DNA from: Limnanthes douglasii subsp. nivea
Lineage: Eukaryota; Streptophyta; Magnoliopsida; Brassicales; Limnanthaceae
Reading direction: 5' to 3'
Length of the DNA: 64,000 nt
Assembly: GCA_036936605.1 (NCBI GenBank)
Contig: JAUPFV010000003.1
Location: forward strand, 144,182,997 to 144,246,996
Shown: positions 57,048-64,000 of the stretch, piece by piece
How positions within the stretch are numbered: position 1 is the first letter of the stretch
Layout: each line of letters starts with the position of its first letter
Made by a program: the position numbers and the translations under genes
Notes under the pieces: generated by a model
What the model saw: the letters and a program-made list of their open reading frames with translations, nothing else
Told to the model about the DNA's origin: nothing
Databases searched by the model: none

Positions 57048-57155
57048 ATGGAGGGAACCAGTAATGAAGGATCCTCATCCAGTAAGGAAGAATCTGGAGA
57101 ATATGCATATGGAAATAGTTGTTCTAAGAAAACTATTTATATCGGATGGACTTAA
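57048..57155 (+). pseudogene. Short Ser/Glu-rich ORF, possible first exon
   Basis: 35 codons from ATG 57048 (MEGTSNEGSSSSKEESGEYA) to TAA. Its composition is like the N-termini of plant transposon-encoded proteins. The minisatellite array begins 170 bp downstream, the same arrangement as the exon at 41747. Not recognised. Confidence 0.3.
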
Positions 57156-57323
57156 TTAGGTGGATCGGATTTGGGTGAATCAAAATCGGGTGAATCAAAA
57201 TCGGGTCAGTTTCAAAATCCGACAAAGAATCCAAGACTGTTTCAAATTTGAAACCTACGAAGGCTAAGACATATTCTGTTTGAAGCCTAACGATGCTAAG
57301 AAAGCTAAAAAGAATTATTTGGT

Positions 57324-58350
57324 TATGATAGATGAGAAACCATGCCAGTTATGATCAATGCTAGATGCTAGATGCAAAATTATGCTAACAATGATAGATG
57401 AGAAACCATGTCAATTATGATTGATTAGAAACCATGACAATTATGATATATGAGAAACCATGCCAATTATTCACAGATGAGAAACCATGCCACTTATGAT
57501 AGATGAGAAACCATACCAATTATAATAGATGAGAAACGATGCCAACTATCATAGATGCTAGATGTGAAACCATGCCAACTATGATAGATGAGAAACCAGA
57601 CCAGTTATAATAGATGAGAAATCATACCAATTATGATAGATAAGAAACCAGACCAATTATGATAGATGAAAAACCATATTAACTATGATAGATGAGAAAG
57701 CATGTCAATTATGATAGATGAGAAAACATGCCAGTTATGATAGATGAGAAAGCATGCCAATTATGATAGATGAGAAACGAAGCCAACTATGATAGATGTT
57801 AAACCAGGCTAACTATGATAGATACTAGATGCGAAACCATACCAACTATAATAAATGAGAAACCATATCAACTATGATAGATGAGAAACCAGGTCAACTA
57901 TGATAGATGAGAAACCAAGTCAATTATGATAGATGAGAAACCAAGCCAATTATGATAGATGAGAAAGCAAGCCAATTATGATAGATGTTAAACCATGTCA
58001 ATTATGATAGATGTTAAACCATGCCAATTACGATAGGTGCTAAACCATACCAATTATAATAGATGTTAAAGCATAGCAGTTATGATAGATGCGACACCAA
58101 GTCAATTATGATAAATGTGAAACCATGCCAATTAGGATAGATGCTAAATTAGGCCAATTATGATAGATGTAAAACTAGGTCAACTATGATAGATGTGAAA
58201 CAATGTCAACTATGATAGATGCTAGATGCCAAACAATACAAATATGATAGATGATAAACCAGACCAACTATGATAGATGTTAGATGCTAGATGCTAAACC
58301 CGACATATGATAGATGCTAAACCCGATATATGATAGATGCGAAACCATAT
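57324..58350 (-). repeat. 1-kb array of a 26-bp minisatellite
   Basis: About 38 tandem units of 26 bp. The plus strand reads ATGATAGATGAGAAACCATG then CCAATT. Towards the right end the unit shifts to GATAGATGCGAAACCA and some units contain a doubled GATGCTAGATGC. The reverse complement of the core is GGTTTC(G/T)CATCTATCAT, the same as in the clusters at 45640-53160, but here in inverse orientation and far more regular. Confidence 0.95.
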
Positions 58351-59329
58351 AATGAGAAACTACTTTAAAATATAACGTTTTTAAACAAATTCAAAACATA
58401 TCATGATTGAACTAGTTTTTTTCGTCTTAAAAAATAAAAACCAATAATATATTTTTCCCGAGTTATGGTTTAAAATACATGAACATTTTTAATTTTAACT
58501 TTTAAAAAATAAAAAAAATATGTGCAAGTATTTGTTTTTGTTTGCTTCATTTTATATGAGAATATTTTAAGTATAAAGTTTGTTAATGTTTTGGGGGTTT
58601 TATCCGCAATAGATTTATATAATGAGTCTTAAAAAGTAAATCTTTCATTTTTTATCTACAAAATTAACATTTTCTTCACCAAATATAATATTTAAAGATA
58701 TAATTTTAATAGTGATTTAATGATTTATGTATATAGTAAAAAATATGGTTATTACTTAATAAATAGCAAAAATAAAATTAATTTATATAAATTATAAAAT
58801 AAAATATTATTATATTTATAGTTACATATAGACTCAATGCATTGTTAAAATATTATTTAATTATTTAACTAATAAATATTTTTACCTATTGATACATCAA
58901 ACCATGTCAGTCAACCTAAAATACATCCAATAAAATAAAAAAAGTAACATACATAAATAAAAATAAAATATTATTTAACTTTAAAAAACGTAAAAATGTT
59001 AAATTTTAAAACATATTAAAAATATATGTTATCCCTAAAATCATATTTTTAATATAATAAATATATTTTCTTTAAAACCAATGGATAAATATGTAAATAG
59101 AATGGCCTAAACTAGTTAGTTCATAAAATTTAGTTGAGAGATATCTATTATCTTCTCTTTACTCTTCCATCCTATATTTATTTATGCAATCATTAAGCAA
59201 ACACTTAATTCACATACAAATTGATTTCTGTTTTGGTTAGGCCAAACAATCATGAATTTACCACATGGATTGGTATAGTATGTGTGAATTCAAGAAATCT
59301 TGTTTATACCGAGAGTAATAACAATCCAG
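58351..59329. other. A+T-rich spacer
   Basis: No gene recognised. Long A/T-only stretches. The last 200 bp could be the decayed LTR of the gag fragment that follows, but no partner was found. Confidence 0.5.
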
Positions 59330-60600
59330 AACCTAAGATGTTAGATATGGTCTAAAACACAGACTTATCGGTTGACGAGGAGAACAAAATAGAGCTTCCA
59401 CCAAATTAACAACCAAACTCACTTGTGGCCGAAGTCATACCGATGAAAAATAAACTAGAATTGTTATCACCAACTGAGATCGAGCATCTTGCTAAGTTGT
59501 TGCGAAATGAACAAGCTAGGAATTTTTTACGTTTGTCGCAATAATTATTGTCTCAATCATTTATAGTCAAGTCTGTTGTCCGGATAGCGAAATCGATGAA
59601 CGATAAAGAAGACGATAATTATATCTCGGTATCATTGTGGGATAGGTATGAAAGAAATAATCGTGCAAAATGAAAAGAATACGAGAAGGTTATGCCAAAG
59701 TGAAAGAAAAATCTCTGATATATGATCCAATGATAAGAATCGGAGGCGATAAAAATGCCATATGAACAGAAGGATAAGCATAATTGCACTATCCAACCAA
59801 TCTAGGAAGAAAACAACATATTATAACATATGATATAAGCTGAAAAGAAGGATCGTCTAGAATATTAAGAATGTTAAAAACTAATCGACTATGAGGGAAA
59901 CGTTAACACGTGCACCGCCGCCACCGTGCTATATTCTCCCACCAAGTTATCATTCATACCAAAATTATATTCCGATTAATTAAGTAGGTCGAGCAGCTCA
60001 ATCGAGCATGCCCCAAGTCACAACATGAATCTCATCAATATACCCCTTATATTATTCTCAAAATCAGCAGCAACACATCCTACCTAGATCGATGCATAGT
60101 GCCTCGATGTATCAACCAGGATACACACCCAATTCCAAACAACTAGGGAGACCGAGTGACGATCAAAGCCAAATTAATGGGCGCAAAGTGGAAATGGCCA
60201 TGGTTCTATCAGGATTACCAATTCATGGATAATATAAATCATCTCTATGGGGATGGAGAGCCTTAGGTAGACGACAAGTCCCCGCTAGCCTTAAGATATT
60301 ATATCGACTCATACTGCCATATTTTGAAAATCACAAAATGGAAAAATATAACGGTAATGGAGACCCTGAACACCATATCCAACGATTTAATAGTGAAATG
60401 TTGCAATATGGACATAATGATAACATGGAATATTGTGGTTTAATAGCATATGACCTGGCGACATAAAGAATTATAAAATGCTTCGAGCATCGTTTAAAAA
60501 CCTATTTGTAGGTTTGAAAAAGATCAAATGAGACAGGGACTACATATAGATAACAAATTTTGAGAGAATACACTAAAAGGTTTGTGGACACAAAATCATA
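59330..60600 (+). pseudogene. Gypsy gag relic
   Basis: Broken frames with KNKLELLSPTEIEHLAKLLR (about 59445-59505), a Pro/Gln-rich stretch (59900-60150), and a gag core around 60330 (MEKYNGNGDPEHHIQRF, then AYDLAT), which is the start of the retrotransposon gag domain of Ty3/gypsy elements. It stops near 60600 at the LTR-like sequence, so the pol of this copy is missing. Confidence 0.65.
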
Positions 60601-60636
60601 ACTGATGGGGTTGGAAATTTTTGAGGGAAACAAACA

Positions 60637-60986
60637 AAAAGTAGGTCAGATTTATCATAGGAGGCATTTTAGACCCAGAATAAAAATCATACTTACTAAG
60701 TTGTGTGCTAACTATGTATTTAATTATAAAATATATATAATGAATAATGGTTTGTGGCTTGGAGGCTAATGGGTTTGATCCATATTCGTGATTCGACCTA
60801 GGTGGCCCATGGATCCAAAATTATCCTATAAATACTCAAAGAAAAAGCATTTAAGAGGTTTGAAATTTTCTCTCTCTGAACATCAAATACGAGCATCTCA
60901 ATTATATATCTACCTAACATCATAAATTTAATACACCTTTTACACAATTATTGGAAATACCATTCGATCAAGTTTTAGCCTCACCA
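60637..60986 (+). repeat. 5' LTR (partial) of a Tat-type gypsy element
   Basis: Aligns with 2968-3300. The end is inferred from the primer-binding site at 60989. The first 80 bp seen in the 2887 copy are not visible here, so this LTR is either truncated or strongly diverged at its 5' side. It contains CTATAAATACTC, a good TATA-type element, at about 60826. Confidence 0.6.
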
Positions 60987-60988
60987 GA

Positions 60989-61004
60989 TTGGCGACCACA
61001 GTAG
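60989..61004 (+). other. Primer-binding site of gypsy element
   Basis: TTGGCGACCACAGTAG, close to the TTGGCGAC...CTG.. sites of Tat-lineage gypsy elements. Confidence 0.65.
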
Positions 61005-61074
61005 GAGCAGATGGTTCCCGGATAGTAGCATTCAAAACCTAATTGGAAAATTAACCTTTGGAGTTCTTTGAGAC

Positions 61075-62180
61075 ATGGATCACAATATGCAGACATATCC
61101 CTCTCTTGAAAATGAGGCGATCAACGACAATGATGAGCATGTGGAAACATCCCATGTCAATTATAATACCGAGGAAAGACTTTTCATGTTGGTAGAGCGT
61201 GATCAGTTGCAGGAACAAATTGAGGCATTAAGAGCCCAAAGGTAGGTTGAAAACGATCTAGGTGGAGAGAATCCATTAGAATATCCTAAACCTGATGAGC
61301 CAGATAGTAATACCAAGCATAATTCGAATGATTAGTCCCCTAAAGCTAACAAAGAGTCTAAAAAAGAACATTAGGCTAAACAATATTTAAGCACATCAGA
61401 TTATGTTAAGAACTCAACAACATAATCGAAATTATAAGTTTCATCTTCATCTTTGAGTAGTGATCATAGTATAAGAAAGAAAATTTAGCTAATAAATATT
61501 TTTAAAAACGTCAAAGGTAAAGTAAGCAGGATTTTTCGAGGAATAAAATGAACCAAAATGGTAAATAAAAAAGGAAATATTATTAATAAAAGATTAAAGG
61601 GTCCACTGACCATAGTATAGATCATGTGTTGAGCGATCAATTCCATGTACAATCCGAACCGGGATCTTTGTTAATTCCAGTGATGATCATATGTTTATTC
61701 AATGAAATGATTGGAAGAATTCACCATTGTCCTCAAGAATTCTCTCATGAAATTTACCCAGGCGTTATGACAGTTTGAAAATGGAAAAATACGATGGGGG
61801 CCATGATCCTGATGAACATTTTGAGAAATTTAAAAAATACAATTATGATGAGTTTTAATGATGATGACAAGGTATTATGTAGAGCTTTTTCTCAAACATT
61901 CAAGTGTATTTCCTTGAAGTGGTATAACAGATTTCCACAGGGATCAATCAAGAAATTATTATCTTTTTATCTAAAATTTTACACGTGTTTTTTTGGTCCA
62001 ATGATACCAACAAATGTTATTTGCCATAAATTGTATGTATGATCTGATGCAAGTCCAGTAGTCCAAATTATGAGGTATTTTTCTAAAGATAAATGTGAAG
62101 CCATAGTTCAAGAAGGAGATATATTACAAATCCGGTGCTCATTAAAAAGAACAATAGAAAATGGTTGATGTGCATTGATT
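61075..62180 (+). pseudogene. Tat-type gypsy gag
   Basis: From ATG 61075 the first 56 codons are open (coiled-coil-like end ERDQLQEQIEALRAQR), then TAG. The gag core returns at 61780 (KYDGGHDPDEHFEKF) and in the next frame SFNDDDKVLCRAFSQTFK, then WYNRFPQGSI. Several stops and shifts. An intact copy would form the virus-like particle shell. Confidence 0.75.
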
Positions 62181-62189
62181 TTATTTATT

Positions 62190-64000
62190 TTAATAGAGCG
62201 TATCCCAAGGATTTATCCATGGTTCTTCAAGTAGATTAGTTGGTGGATTCCACTACGGGAAATAATCTTTTATCCTTTATGGATGTTTTTTCTGCGTATG
62301 ATTGGATACAAATGGATCCAAAGAATCAGGACCACACTATGTTCATTACTGATAGGAGGCTACATATTACAAGGTAAGTCCTTTCGGGTTCAAGAATGCA
62401 GGAGAAACTTACCATCAATTGGTTAATAAAGAATTTTCCAGTCAGATCGGAAGAAATGTTGAAGTTTATTACTGTCATGATGGTAAAAAGCCCAAGAAAT
62501 GAGGATCTTGACCTCCAAGAAACTTTCTCTAACTTGAAGGCCATCAATTTAAAATTGAATCATGAAAAGTCTTTGTTTGGTGTACGGTCTGGGAAATTTC
62601 TGGCCTACATCATCAGTGAGAAAGAGATCTAGGTCGGCCGAGATCAAATATATGCATTATTAACTATGGACCCTCGTTGGACCACCAAAAAAGTTCAAGT
62701 CTTGATTGGAGGTTGGCAGCCTTGAATAAGTTTATTTCAAGATCCTCTGATAAATGTGCACAGTTCTTCCAAGTACTAAGAAATGCCATTGACTTCAATT
62801 GGTCCCCAAATTTTGATAAGGCGTTCCTTGAAATCAAGCGACATTTAACTTCTCGCAAAACTCTATTCAAACCAGTAATTGAATAAAGACTTTACATGTA
62901 TTTAGTTGTATCATATTTGCTATAAGCACAGTGTTGGTACGGGAAGTTGACAACTATCCTCACCTCATTTACTACATTAGTAAGAGTTTGTTATATGATG
63001 AGAAATGATACCTCAAGTTGGAAAAACTAGCTTTAGCATTGGTAATACCGGCCATAAAAATGAAACCTTATTTTCAAGAGCATTCCATCACAGTTCAAAC
63101 TTCTTTTCCACTTAAAAACCTATTGCAAAAAACGGATATTTATTTTGCTCCTCAAACGAAAATCAAAGCTCAAGTTGTAGCTGATTTCTTGGTTAATTTT
63201 CATTCGGAGAAGACCTATGAGGAATCTTCAATTCAGAGGCCTAAAAGATAATGGGTAATGCGAACATATGGTGGATCCATTATGATGGGATGTGGGGCTG
63301 GAATTTCCTTACTTTCATATTTTGGGAATTTGATGTACCAAGCTATATGTTTTGGTTTTAGGGCATCAAACAATGAAGCAGAATACGAGGCTGTTATAGC
63401 AGGTTTAATGCTAGCTCAGATATGTGGTGCCAAAATAATCGTATTGTTGAGGGATTCACAACAAGTCATACATCAAACACAAGGGTAATCTGAAACCAAG
63501 AAAAAACAGTTAGTGATGTACTTACGAGTGTCGAAATAAATTTTTCTTGTTTTAAATATGTAGAATACGAACATGTGCCAAGAGCATAAAATTTGATGGC
63601 TAATTTTCTTGCCACTATTGCATATTCGGAAGCTTACCCTTAGATTCTAGTATAAGAGTATTCTTGTATAACAACAACTCTAAAAATAAAAATTGATGCT
63701 GAAGAGAGTTTCCAAATAGTAGCCATAGTTAGTCAAGACCAAGAGTTTATTACTAAAGAAAGCCAGCCTGAAGACAAAAGCCTAGCCAATAAGTTAAAGT
63801 TCAAAACACACAGTTTTTTGGGGTTTAAGAGATATCCTCTATAAAACATCTTTCAGTAAGCCTTCATTATGTTGCATCGGATTCAATGAGTCACAAATTT
63901 TTTTGTCTTAGTTACATGATGGGGAAGGATCGACCCATTGTGGCTATACGGCTTTGGCCATGAGGGTCTTATTAACATGGTATTATTGGCAATCTATTAT
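62190..64000 (+). pseudogene. Tat-type gypsy pol: reverse transcriptase, RNase H, start of integrase
   Basis: Reverse transcriptase starts near 62235 (LVDSTTGNNLLSFMDVFSAY, IQMDPKNQDHTMF) and the palm region near 62450 is damaged (the YIDDMMVK box now reads like FITVMMVK). Thumb and connection: LKLNHEKSLFGVRSGKFLAY (62555-62610). The first RNase H is fragmentary (62880-63200, YFQEHSITVQT). A second, plant-type RNase H-like domain follows (63258-63490, NNEAEYEAVIAGLMLAQ), a mark of the Tat lineage. At the window edge, HDGEGSTHCGYTALAMRVLL matches the H2C2 zinc finger of integrase. The element runs out of the window. Confidence 0.75.

Noticed and set aside
57324..58350. CRISPR-like look of a regular repeat array
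   Set aside because: Units are contiguous 26-bp tandem repeats without unique spacers, and the context is a plant nuclear genome.
1..64000. Endogenous pararetrovirus (caulimovirid) sequence
   Set aside because: All reverse transcriptase pieces are explained by LINE, copia or gypsy order with LTRs or primer-binding sites; no movement-protein or coat-protein motif was seen.

Overview
This is a transposon-rich stretch of a flowering-plant nuclear genome, probably a dicot and probably heterochromatic. It is very A+T-rich, has eukaryotic splice signals, a plant-type tRNA-Pro, an R2R3-MYB fragment of GAMYB type, and remnants of at least five plant transposable-element groups. No intact cellular gene is visible. 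The species cannot be named from the sequence.

Layout. 1-3362: decayed minus-strand ORF followed by an LTR-like repeat, interpreted as the 3' end of a Tat-type Ty3/gypsy element. 3363-9800: nearly complete L1-type LINE on the minus strand with a perfect 13-bp target-site duplication (TSD); ORF1 is open, ORF2 has about eight lesions. 9814-12338: relic of a Mutator-like transposase (MULE) with a degenerate minisatellite. About 12348-18970: second, more decayed L1 LINE. About 18990-22774: truncated minus-strand Ty1/copia element. 23663-40831: remnants of one unrecognised gene split by two plus-strand copia elements. Copia-A (23893-35601, TSD AATCT) and Copia-B (35742-40658) inserted 135 bp apart. 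Copia-A is itself interrupted by a young minus-strand LTR element (30375-34838, TSD GTACC, LTRs 5/328 different) that has no gag or pol but carries a GAMYB-like R2R3-MYB fragment fused to a BRCT-domain gene fragment, a tRNA-Pro-like gene and a minisatellite.

41747-53720: complex region with exon-like fragments on the plus strand, one resembling the C-terminal part of a Ulp1/C48 protease, and a decayed MULE transposase on the minus strand. A MULE next to a Ulp1-like gene recalls the Ulp1-carrying (Kaonashi-like) MULEs of plants. Introns and flanks here are filled with a minisatellite of core GGTTTCGCATCTATCAT. 53951-55745: copia relic. 55915-56470: a roughly 530-bp repeat also present at 22800-23335. 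57324-58350: a 1-kb array of a 26-bp version of the same minisatellite in inverse orientation. 59330-64000: decayed Tat-type gypsy sequence (gag, LTR, primer-binding site, gag, reverse transcriptase, RNase H, start of integrase).

Most observations of interest concern how elements interact: gene capture by a non-autonomous LTR element, two insertions into one gene, and one minisatellite family that recurs in introns and flanks of MULE-linked genes.
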